The position numbers were made by a program, and so were the translations under genes. Below are positions 43,673-49,975 of a stretch of DNA of 49,975 nt, one piece after another (position 1 is the stretch's first letter; every line of letters begins with the position of its first letter). A model generated the notes under the pieces. It saw nothing but the letters and a program-made list of their open reading frames with translations, was not told the DNA's origin and searched no databases. The stretch is from F1-60-MAGs149 sp032119475 (lineage in GTDB: Bacteria > Actinomycetota > Thermoleophilia > Gaiellales > F1-60-MAGs149): positions 1 to 49,975 of the forward strand of contig JAUMCA010000090.1 in the NCBI GenBank assembly GCA_032119475.1, written 5' to 3'.

Positions 43673-45357
43673 CAGCCGAGGAGGTGCAGCGGGGACAGGG
43701 GCACGTGCGCGATCGGCGGCGTGTCGACCTGCTCGCCGTCGACCGTCACGGCGTAGGTGCTCGGATTCACGCGCACGGCGGCGACCCGATCGTTGTGGAC
43801 CATCTGGGCCGCGCCGATGCCGCGCGTGCCCGCGACGGCGACCCGCTGCTTGCCGGTGGGCAGCTCGGCGGCACCGCCGGTCTCGATCGCGGAGCGGCTG
43901 GTGAAGGCGAGCGACAGCCGCGCGGGAGCCCCGCCCATGCCGCCGATCTGGGCGGCCAGCTGCTGCGGCTCGCAGAACGCGGTCGACGCATTGGGGTCGC
44001 CCACGGCGCCCCACGTCGGGAACCCGCCCTTGAGGACGAGGTACGGCTTCACGGCGAACCAGGCGGGCGCCCACAGCACCACGTCGGCGAGCTTGCCGAC
44101 CTCCAGCGAGCCGACGTGCTCCGCCATGCCGTGCGCGATCGCGGGATTGATGGTCGTCTTCGCGAGGTAGCGCAGCACGCGGCCGTTGTCGTCGGCATCC
44201 GTGTCCCCGGCGAGCGGTCCGCGCGCGTCGCGCATGATCGACGCGAGCTGGAACGCCCGCCGCACCGACTCGCCGACGCGCCCCATTCCCTGGCTGTCGG
44301 ACGAGACCATGTGGACGAGTCCGAGGTCGTGCAGCACGTCCTCAGCGGCCATCGTCGCGGGACGCACGCGGTCGGCGGCGAGTTGCGCGTCCCCCGGCAG
44401 GTCCGCGCGCAGGACGTGGACGAGCTCGATCATCGCCTGATGCTCCGCCGCGGTGTTGACGCCGTAGGGGAACGTCGGGTTCGTCGAGGAGGTCAGGATG
44501 TGGGGCTCGCCGGCGAGGCGCAGGAGATCCGGCGCGTGCCCGCCTCCCGTGCCCTCGATGTGGTACGCGTGCAGCGTCCGGCCGGCGATGACGGCGAGCG
44601 TGTCCTCGACGGTCAGGCATTCGTTGAGGCCGTCGGTGTGGACGCAGAGCTGCACGTCGTATCGGTCCGCCACCTGCAGCGCCATGTCGAGCGCCGTCGC
44701 GTGCGCACCGACGTCCTCATGGATCTTCAGCCCGCCTGCGCCCGCCTGCAGGACCCGCTCGATCGGCTCCGGCCGGGACGACGAGCCCCGCGCGAGCATC
44801 AGCGTGTTGATCGGGCTCGCGTCGAGCGCGGCGTGCACGTGCCGGAGGGCCCAGACGGGGTTGGTGCCGAGGTTCCAGACCGGCCCGTAGTCCTGGATCA
44901 CCAGCGTCGTGATGCCCGCTGCCAGCGCCTGGTCGACGATGCGCGGCGACAGCAGGTGGATGTGCGGGTCGATGGCGCCGGCGGTGGCGATCAGGCCCTC
45001 GCCCGACACGATCGCGGTGTCGGTGCCGAGCACGACGTCGACGCCGTCCATCGTGTCCGGGTTCCCCGCCCGCCCGATCGCGCTGATGCGACCGTCGGTG
45101 ATGCCGATCGCCGTCTTGCGGACCCCGAGCACCGGGTCGATCACGACGACCTGGGTGATGGCGATGTCGACGGCGTCGGTCGTCGCCTGGGCCATCAGCC
45201 CGTCCCGGGCGGTCTTGGCGAAGCCGGCGAGGACCTCGTCTCCCCGCGCCTGGTCGTCCCGCTCGACCCGCACGACGAGGGAGCTGTCGCCGAGCCGGAT
45301 GCGGTCGCCGGTGGTCGGGCCGTAGACGCGGGCGTAGGCGGCGGCGTCCAGCGTCAT
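43672..45357 (-). CDS. ureC: Urease alpha subunit (catalytic), divergent
   Basis: Nickel amidohydrolase subunit hydrolysing urea. The 561 residues begin AAAYARVYGPTTGDRIRLGD. Ni ligands are present: DPHIHLLSP near residue 135, the Lys to be carbamylated in GGLKIHEDVG near 218, CVHTDGLNE near 247, HIEGTGGGHAPD near 273 and SSDSQGMGRVGE near 360. Two usual residues differ. HEDWG reads HEDVG, and the flap normally holding Cys-His reads MIELVHVLR, keeping the His but with Val for Cys. ATG 45357 overlaps the ureAB stop. No ureDEFG accessory genes are in the window, so maturation genes must be elsewhere if it is active. Confidence 0.93.
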   Translation of the reverse strand: MTLDAAAYARVYGPTTGDRIRLGDSSLVVRVERDDQARGDEVLAGFAKTARDGLMAQATTDAVDIAITQVVVIDPVLGVRKTAIGITDGRISAIGRAGNPDTMDGVDVVLGTDTAIVSGEGLIATAGAIDPHIHLLSPRIVDQALAAGITTLVIQDYGPVWNLGTNPVWALRHVHAALDASPINTLMLARGSSSRPEPIERVLQAGAGGLKIHEDVGAHATALDMALQVADRYDVQLCVHTDGLNECLTVEDTLAVIAGRTLHAYHIEGTGGGHAPDLLRLAGEPHILTSSTNPTFPYGVNTAAEHQAMIELVHVLRADLPGDAQLAADRVRPATMAAEDVLHDLGLVHMVSSDSQGMGRVGESVRRAFQLASIMRDARGPLAGDTDADDNGRVLRYLAKTTINPAIAHGMAEHVGSLEVGKLADVVLWAPAWFAVKPYLVLKGGFPTWGAVGDPNASTAFCEPQQLAAQIGGMGGAPARLSLAFTSRSAIETGGAAELPTGKQRVAVAGTRGIGAAQMVHNDRVAAVRVNPSTYAVTVDGEQVDTPPIAHVPLSPLHLLG

Positions 45358-46031
45358 GCGCCCATCCCAAGGTACCCGCGCGCGCGCCCGCGCTCGAGCG
45401 CGCCGTCGAGCGCGCCCTCCGCGTCGAGCGGCCCGTTCACTAGGCCGGCGAAGCCGTACGCGATGCGACGGCCCCCGATCGGCCGCACGGGCACGGTGCG
45501 GGTCTCGCCGGGCGCCCAGCGCACGGTGCTGCCGGTGGGGATCGCGAGGCGCATCCCCCACGCCGCCGACCGGTCGAAGTCCAGCCGCCGGTTCGCCTCG
45601 AACAGGTGCCAGTGCGAGGTCACCGCGATCGGCACCGCGGCGGTGTTGGTGACGGGGATCTCCGCCGCGGGGATCTCCTCCGCGGGCGCCGGTGCGACCG
45701 ACACGGCGCCGGGGCCGTCGGCCGCAGCCGGCCCGAACGGCTCCGGCACGATGACGAGCCGCGAGCCGTCGGGGAAGAGCGCCTCGACCTCCACGTGGCC
45801 GACCAGCGAGGCCACCCCCGGCAGCACGGCGTCGGGGGCGAGGGCGGATCGTCCGGCGGCGACGGCGCCCGCGTGGTCCGCGCCGTCGCGCGCCGCCTCG
45901 CAGACGGCGTCGGCCACGATCGCGATCGCCTCGGGTGCGTTCAACCGCAGGCCGCGCCCCTGCCGTCGGCGGGCCAGTTCCGCGGCTTGGAACAGGAGGA
46001 GCCGGTCGATCTCGCGCGGCGTCAGCAGCAT
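45354..46031 (-). CDS. ureAB: Fused urease gamma-beta subunit
   Basis: One 225-residue chain joins UreA and UreB. Residues 1 to about 100 are gamma-like (MLLTPREIDRLLLFQAAELARRR, NAPEAIAIVADAV, PGVASLVGHVEVEALFPDG). A Pro/Ala/Glu linker (100-120) leads to the beta part (EIPVTNTAAVPIAVTSHWHLFEANRRLDFD, GMRLAIPTGSTVRWAPGE). Such fusions are known in Helicobacter and some actinobacteria. ATG 46031 has TAGGCT 6 nt upstream; this box overlaps the end of the lytic transglycosylase gene, giving the urease genes their own promoter. Confidence 0.93.
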   Translation of the reverse strand: MLLTPREIDRLLLFQAAELARRRQGRGLRLNAPEAIAIVADAVCEAARDGADHAGAVAAGRSALAPDAVLPGVASLVGHVEVEALFPDGSRLVIVPEPFGPAAADGPGAVSVAPAPAEEIPAAEIPVTNTAAVPIAVTSHWHLFEANRRLDFDRSAAWGMRLAIPTGSTVRWAPGETRTVPVRPIGGRRIAYGFAGLVNGPLDAEGALDGALERGRARGYLGMGA

Positions 46032-46035
46032 CCGG

Positions 46036-46602
46036 TCAGCCTAGCCCGTACGCGCGCCGGTAGAGGTCCTGGACGTGCCGCACCTTCGCGATGTACGCCC
46101 GCGTCTCCGGGAACGGGATCGCGACCGGCTCGCCCACGGGGGTGCGGTCCACCCAGCTGTCGACGTTGCCCTGCCCCGCGTTGTACGCCGCGAGGGCCAG
46201 GTCCAGTGCCTGCGGATGGTCGGCGTACTTGTCGCGCAGGTGCGCGAGGTACCACGCGCCGTAGCGCACGCTGATCTCCGGGTCGTAGAGGTCACGGCGT
46301 CGGAAGCCACCGCCGCCGGTGCGATCGGCGATGCCCTGCGCCGTGGACGGCAGGAGCTGCATGAGGCCGACGGCCCCGGCCGGGGACACGGCGCGGGGGT
46401 CGAATCCGGACTCGCTGTACGCGACGGCGGCGAGGAGCGACGGCGGGAGGTCGTAGTTCTCCCCGTGGCTCACCAGGATGAGCTCGTAGCGGAGCGGATA
46501 GCGGAGCTGCACGTACCAGTCCGGCTCGGCGCGCACCGCCCACACGGCGACGGCCACGACGATCGCGAGGGCGAGCGCCGTGGCAGCCAGCAGCCGTCGC
46601 AT
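46036..46602 (-). CDS. Lytic transglycosylase (SLT domain, Slt70-like), membrane-anchored
   Basis: Peptidoglycan-cleaving enzyme. The 188 residues have an N-terminal signal anchor (about 3-22, LLAATALALAIVVAVAVWAV). An SLT catalytic domain follows: LLAAVAYSESGFDPRAVSPAGA with the catalytic Glu, VGLMQLLPSTAQ, and LALAAYNAGQGNVDSWV. It has no extra wall-binding domains. ATG 46602 shares its A with the coaE stop (TGATG). Confidence 0.93.
   Translation of the reverse strand: MRRLLAATALALAIVVAVAVWAVRAEPDWYVQLRYPLRYELILVSHGENYDLPPSLLAAVAYSESGFDPRAVSPAGAVGLMQLLPSTAQGIADRTGGGGFRRRDLYDPEISVRYGAWYLAHLRDKYADHPQALDLALAAYNAGQGNVDSWVDRTPVGEPVAIPFPETRAYIAKVRHVQDLYRRAYGLG
46038..46043 (-). promoter_or_regulatory. 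Putative -10 (TAGGCT) for leaderless ureAB
   Basis: TAGGCT, 6-nt spacer, ATG 46031. The box spans the last coding bases of the lytic transglycosylase gene. Confidence 0.5.
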
Positions 46603-47207
46603 CAGGGCGCAGCGTACCGCGCGATGTACGCGTCGACCTGCGCTTGCAGCGCGCGCTCGTCGCCGTCGTTGGCGATCACGTCGTCCGCAGCCGCGGCCCG
46701 CTCCTCGGGTGCCCACATGCGCTGCTCCCGGGCCTCCAGCGCGGCCAGTCCGCCCCGCGCCGAGACGCGTGCGCGGCGGACGTCATCGGGTGCGGTGACC
46801 ACCAGCACCCGGTCGAAGCGCGCGCGCAGACCGGCCTCGAAGAGGAGCGGCGACTCGTACACGACCAGCGGCGGCGGCGGGTCCTGCGTCCGCGCCTCGT
46901 CCACCCAGGTGCGCATCTCCGCTTCCACCAGCGGATGGAGGAGCCCCTCGAGCCACGCGAGGGCCTCCGGGTCGCCGAAGACGTGGCGCGCGACCGCGAC
47001 CCGGTCGACCTCACCGTCGGCGCCGAGCACGTCGGCGCCGAGTCGCGCGACGAGCGCGTCCCGCACGCGGCCACGGTGGTAGAGCGCGTGGACGATCGTG
47101 TCGGCGCTGAGGCAGGCGCAGCCGCGAACCGCGAACGCTCGGAGCACGGTCGACTTGCCGGCGCCGATGGCGCCCGTCAACCCGATCAGCGGCGGCCGGT
47201 CGGACAC
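46602..47207 (-). CDS. coaE: Dephospho-CoA kinase
   Basis: Final step of CoA synthesis. The 201 residues start at GTG 47207 (SDRPPLIGLTGAIGAGKST, the P-loop). SADTIVHALY, LHPLVEAEMRTW, PLLFEAGL and VVTAPDDVRRARVSARGG (lid region) follow. The longer upstream frame overlaps rpsA and is Arg/Pro-rich, so it was rejected. It follows rpsA by 10 bp, a common actinobacterial order. Confidence 0.95.
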   Translation of the reverse strand: MSDRPPLIGLTGAIGAGKSTVLRAFAVRGCACLSADTIVHALYHRGRVRDALVARLGADVLGADGEVDRVAVARHVFGDPEALAWLEGLLHPLVEAEMRTWVDEARTQDPPPPLVVYESPLLFEAGLRARFDRVLVVTAPDDVRRARVSARGGLAALEAREQRMWAPEERAAAADDVIANDGDERALQAQVDAYIARYAAP

Positions 47208-47217
47208 CGGCGCGCGC

Positions 47218-48765
47218 CTAGTCCTCGGTCGACTCGGCCGCCTCGTCCGCGGGAGTCTCGTCGACGGCAACCTCAGCGGCCGAAGCCTCGTCGGCGGGAG
47301 CCTCAGCGGCGGGCGCCTCGTCGGCGGGAGCCTCAGCGGCGGGCGCCTCGTCGGCGGGAGCCTCAGCGGCGGGCGCCTCGTCGGCGGGAGCCTCAGCGGC
47401 GGGCGCCTCGTCGGCAGGAGCCGGGTCGGCGGCAGCGGCGGCCGCCGCCTCGGCGGCCTTGTTGGCCTGTTCGGCGGCGACGGCGGCGGCGAGCTCGGCG
47501 GCCATGCCCGGCGGCAGGAGCCCCTCGAGGTCGTACTCGCTCTCGTCGACCTGGTCGAGCGACAGATCCGCGGATCCGCCGGGCTCGGCGAGCGGCTCGT
47601 TCGGATCGATGAACGGATCGCCGCCCGGGATCAGGCTGATCGGCTCGAGCACCGGGTCGCCCGGGAGCACCTGCTTCATGGACAGGGACAGGCGGCGGCG
47701 TTCGGCGTCGATCTCGATGATGCGCACGAGCACGTGATCGCCCTGCGAGACGATCTCGCGCGGGTTCTCGACGTGGCGCTCGGCGAGCTCGGAGATGTGG
47801 ACGAGACCCTCGACGCCCTGCAGGATCTCCACGAAGGCGCCGAAGGTGACGACCTTGGTGGCGCGGCCGTGGACGACGTCGCCCTGCTGGTAGCTCTCGA
47901 GGACGCGCTGCCACGGATCGGCCTGCGTCTGCTTGAGGCCGAGCGAGATGCGCTGGCGGTCGCGGTCCACGTCGAGCACCTTGACCTCGACCTCCTGGCC
48001 GATCTCGAGGAGCTCGGACGGGTGGTTGACGTGGCTCCAGGACAGCTCGGAGATGTGGATGAGGCCGTCGATGCCGTCGAGGTCGACGAAGGCGCCGAAG
48101 TCGACGATGTTCGAGACGAGGCCCTTAACGGTCTTGCCCGGGGCCAGGTCGTCGAGGATGCGCTGGCGCACCTCGCGCCGCTCCTCCTCGAGCATCGCGC
48201 GGCGTGACAGAACGACGTTGTTGCGGGAGCGATTCAGCTCGATGACCTTGCAGCGCAGCTCCTGGCCGCGAAACTCCTCGAGGTCCTGGACGCGGCGGAT
48301 GTCGACCAGCGAGGCCGGCAGGAAGCCGCGGACGCCGAGGTCGATGATCAGACCGCCCTTGACGACCTCGATGACCGTTCCGTCGACAGGCTCGCCGCTC
48401 TCGGCGGCGGCCTCGATGCGCTTCCACGCCTTCTCGAAGCGGGCGCGCTTCTTGGAGAGGATCAGCCGTCCGTCGGCGTCCTCCTTCTGCATGACGAGGG
48501 CGTCGACCTCCTCGCCCATCTCGACCTCGTCCGAGGGATCCACCGAACGGCGGATCGAGAGCTCCGCGACCGGGATGACGCCCTCCGACTTGTAGCCGAT
48601 GTCGATCAGGACCTCGTCCTTGTCGATGCGCACGACCTTGCCCGTGACGACGTCGCCCTCCGAGAAGTCGGCGATCGTGCTGTCGTAGTTGGGCACCATC
48701 TCGCCGTCGATCTCGACCCATACGCTCGGGTCGGCGGCGATCATCTCTTCCTTGGTCTGCGGCAT
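47218..48765 (-). CDS. rpsA: 30S ribosomal protein S1 with repetitive acidic C-terminal tail
   Basis: mRNA-binding ribosomal protein. The 515 residues contain four S1 (OB-fold) domains at about 36-105, 122-190, 207-277 and 294-363. The first has GDVVTGKVVRIDKDEVLIDIGYKSEG, and the third and fourth end in DGLIHISELS and EGLVHISELA. After a linker containing YDLEGLLPPGM, the last 85 residues are low complexity: an Ala run, then tandem decapeptides of type APADEAPAAE encoded by near-identical 30-bp units (47281-47415). The four-domain layout is normal for actinobacteria; the repetitive tail resembles the tail of S20 in this same window. Confidence 0.97.
   Translation of the reverse strand: MPQTKEEMIAADPSVWVEIDGEMVPNYDSTIADFSEGDVVTGKVVRIDKDEVLIDIGYKSEGVIPVAELSIRRSVDPSDEVEMGEEVDALVMQKEDADGRLILSKKRARFEKAWKRIEAAAESGEPVDGTVIEVVKGGLIIDLGVRGFLPASLVDIRRVQDLEEFRGQELRCKVIELNRSRNNVVLSRRAMLEEERREVRQRILDDLAPGKTVKGLVSNIVDFGAFVDLDGIDGLIHISELSWSHVNHPSELLEIGQEVEVKVLDVDRDRQRISLGLKQTQADPWQRVLESYQQGDVVHGRATKVVTFGAFVEILQGVEGLVHISELAERHVENPREIVSQGDHVLVRIIEIDAERRRLSLSMKQVLPGDPVLEPISLIPGGDPFIDPNEPLAEPGGSADLSLDQVDESEYDLEGLLPPGMAAELAAAVAAEQANKAAEAAAAAAADPAPADEAPAAEAPADEAPAAEAPADEAPAAEAPADEAPAAEAPADEASAAEVAVDETPADEAAESTED
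47281..47415 (-). repeat. 30-bp tandem repeats inside rpsA
   Basis: Three perfect 30-bp units (47311-47340, 47341-47370, 47371-47400) flanked by diverged units on both sides, about 4.5 in total. They encode APADEAPAAE-type decapeptides. Perfect identity suggests recent slippage or strong homogenisation. Confidence 0.9.
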
Positions 48766-48852
48766 CGGTAGAGGACTGTCCTTGTGGGTTGCGTGCGCGC
48801 CGGGATGGCCGTGCGACGTCGCAGACGATACAAGAGGCCGGGTTTCGGCGGC

Positions 48853-49975
48853 TCAGGCCTTGGCGGCGGCCCACGTGGGCCCGTGGCCGGCGTCGGCGAC
48901 CAGCGGCGGATCCAGCGCGTATGCGCTGACCATCTCCTCCACCGCGATCGCCTGCACGTCGTCGACCGCGTCGGCGGCGACCTCGAACAGGAGCTCGTCG
49001 TGGACCTGCAGGACGAGCGCGGCATCCCTGCGCTCGTCGCGCAGCCGGCGGGTGCAGGCGATCATCGCCACCTTGATGATGTCCGCGGCACTCCCCTGGA
49101 TCAGGGAGTTGACGGCCAGACGCTCACCGAGCTGGCGGACCTGGCGATTGCGCGCGCGCAGCTCGGGGATCGGCCGCTGCCGGCCGAGCAGCGTGAGCGC
49201 GTAGCCGCGTTCCTCCGTCTCGGCGATCGTGGACGCGATGAACGCCTGCACCCGGGGGTAGCGCCCGAGATAGGTGTCGATGTAGCGCTGGGCCTCGTCG
49301 CGCGGGATCTCCAGCTGCTCGGACAGGCCGAACGCGCTGATGCCGTAGATGATCCCGAAGTTGACGGCCTTGGCGCGGTCGCGCTCGACCTTCGTGATGT
49401 CCTCGGCGGGCTTGTCGAGGACCTCCGCGGCCGTCGCGCGGTGGACGTCCTCGCCGCGGCGGAATGCGTCGACGAGTCCCGGTTCCTGGCAGAGGTGGGC
49501 GAGGATCCGCAGCTCGACCTGGGAGTAGTCGCAGGAGATCAGCTGCCGGCCGGGCGGTGCGATGAACGCCGCCCGGATCTCCTGGCCGATCTCGGTGCGC
49601 ACGGGGATGGCCTGCAGGTTCGGGTTGGTGCTGGACAGGCGCCCGGTGGCGGCGGTGTGCTGCGAGAACGTCGTGTGCACGCGGCCGTCGGCAGCGGCCG
49701 CCTCCGGGATCGCCCGCAGGTAGGTGGAGAGGAGCTTCGACAGCTCGCGCCAGCGCTCGATGATCGGCACGATCGGATGCCGGTCGCGCAGCCGCGCGAG
49801 CACGGTGCGATCCGTCGAGGGCCCCGTCTTGCCGGAGCGCTCGACCGGCAGGTCGAGCCGGCCGAACAGGACCTCCCCGAGCTGCTTCGGCGAGCCGAGG
49901 GCGAAGGGCCCTCCGGCGAGGCGATGCGCCTCCGCCTCGAGCTCGGTGACCTCCGCGGCGCAGCGCTCGGCGATC
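48853..49975 (-). CDS. polA: DNA polymerase I, C-terminal polymerase domain, cut by window edge
   Basis: Family A polymerase for Okazaki fragment processing and repair. About 374 C-terminal codons are visible; the start lies beyond the window. Polymerase motifs are SPKQLGEVLF, TGRLSSTNPNLQAIPVRTE, motif A DYSQVELRILAHL, motif B RDRAKAVNFGIIYGISAFGL (O-helix, Phe at the sugar-discriminating position), and motif C LVLQVHDELLFEV. The 5' nuclease and exonuclease regions are not visible. It is on the same strand as rpsA, 87 bp upstream. Confidence 0.97.
   Translation of the reverse strand, partial: IAERCAAEVTELEAEAHRLAGGPFALGSPKQLGEVLFGRLDLPVERSGKTGPSTDRTVLARLRDRHPIVPIIERWRELSKLLSTYLRAIPEAAAADGRVHTTFSQHTAATGRLSSTNPNLQAIPVRTEIGQEIRAAFIAPPGRQLISCDYSQVELRILAHLCQEPGLVDAFRRGEDVHRATAAEVLDKPAEDITKVERDRAKAVNFGIIYGISAFGLSEQLEIPRDEAQRYIDTYLGRYPRVQAFIASTIAETEERGYALTLLGRQRPIPELRARNRQVRQLGERLAVNSLIQGSAADIIKVAMIACTRRLRDERRDAALVLQVHDELLFEVAADAVDDVQAIAVEEMVSAYALDPPLVADAGHGPTWAAAKA

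Noticed and set aside
47281..47415. Regular 30-bp repeats that could be taken for a CRISPR array
   Set aside because: The units are contiguous with no spacers, lie in frame inside rpsA and encode a decapeptide repeat. No cas genes are present.

Overview
The window looks like chromosomal housekeeping DNA from a high-GC actinobacterium. Features that fit the Thermoleophilia/Solirubrobacterales area of Actinomycetota are a GuaB3-type IMP dehydrogenase paralogue next to guaA, a fused urease gamma/beta subunit, a one-gene HU and frequent leaderless TANNNT promoters. That placement is inference from gene content and style. Almost all of it is coding, with very high GC at third codon positions. Many start codons are GTG, and adjacent genes often overlap by ATGA, GTGA or TGATG.

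Layout. 1-4534: ion transport (an ArsB/NhaD-type permease cut by the window edge, trkH, trkA, corA). 4535-5170: a gene-free cluster of REP-like palindromes running into the lepA stop. 5155-9480: lepA, a YihY-family membrane protein and murJ. 9582-14564: rpsT with a long acidic tail, then acpS, glmS, glmM, rpsI, rplM (translation plus amino-sugar synthesis). 14615-17824: a small membrane protein, a DEDD exonuclease, a HIT protein and a polysaccharide deacetylase, with a second palindrome family at 16287-16436. 17865-23276: guaA, guaB3, a PfkB sugar kinase, a LysM protein, pyrF, HU. 23421-30244: one long minus-strand chain (MBL hydrolase, hisS, aspS, rph, rdgB, CDF-like membrane protein, assembly gap of 10 N, Roadblock protein, small membrane protein, pyrE). 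30343-31980: primary sigma factor, tRNA-Pro(TGG), truncated haemoglobin. 31989-32972: a REP-associated tyrosine transposase (RAYT) between two copies of a palindrome. 32990-36939: proline-iminopeptidase-like hydrolase, a polytopic membrane protein, an EamA permease, a flavoenzyme remnant, a PrsW-like protease. 37003-41555: MMPL transporter, phytoene-desaturase-like enzyme and CruF-like protein (carotenoid locus). 41616-49975: ispH, glycerate kinase, urease (ureC, fused ureAB), a lytic transglycosylase, coaE, rpsA with a repetitive acidic tail, and the C-terminal part of polA.

The most unusual part is the palindrome system. A HUH/Y1-type transposase gene sits between two REP palindromes and takes its stop codon from one of them. 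Palindromes with the same core (GGG, then T or C, then C, a centre of 1-2 bases, then GACCC or a one-base variant of it) but different arms occur in at least two other intergenic regions. They are often in inverted pairs, and one pair has duplicated the 3' end of lepA. Other patterns are thirteen genes with TANNNT placed 6-7 bases before the start codon, one 9-bp palindrome that can serve as both -10 boxes of two divergent genes, and three convergent gene pairs whose stop codons share a single CTAG.
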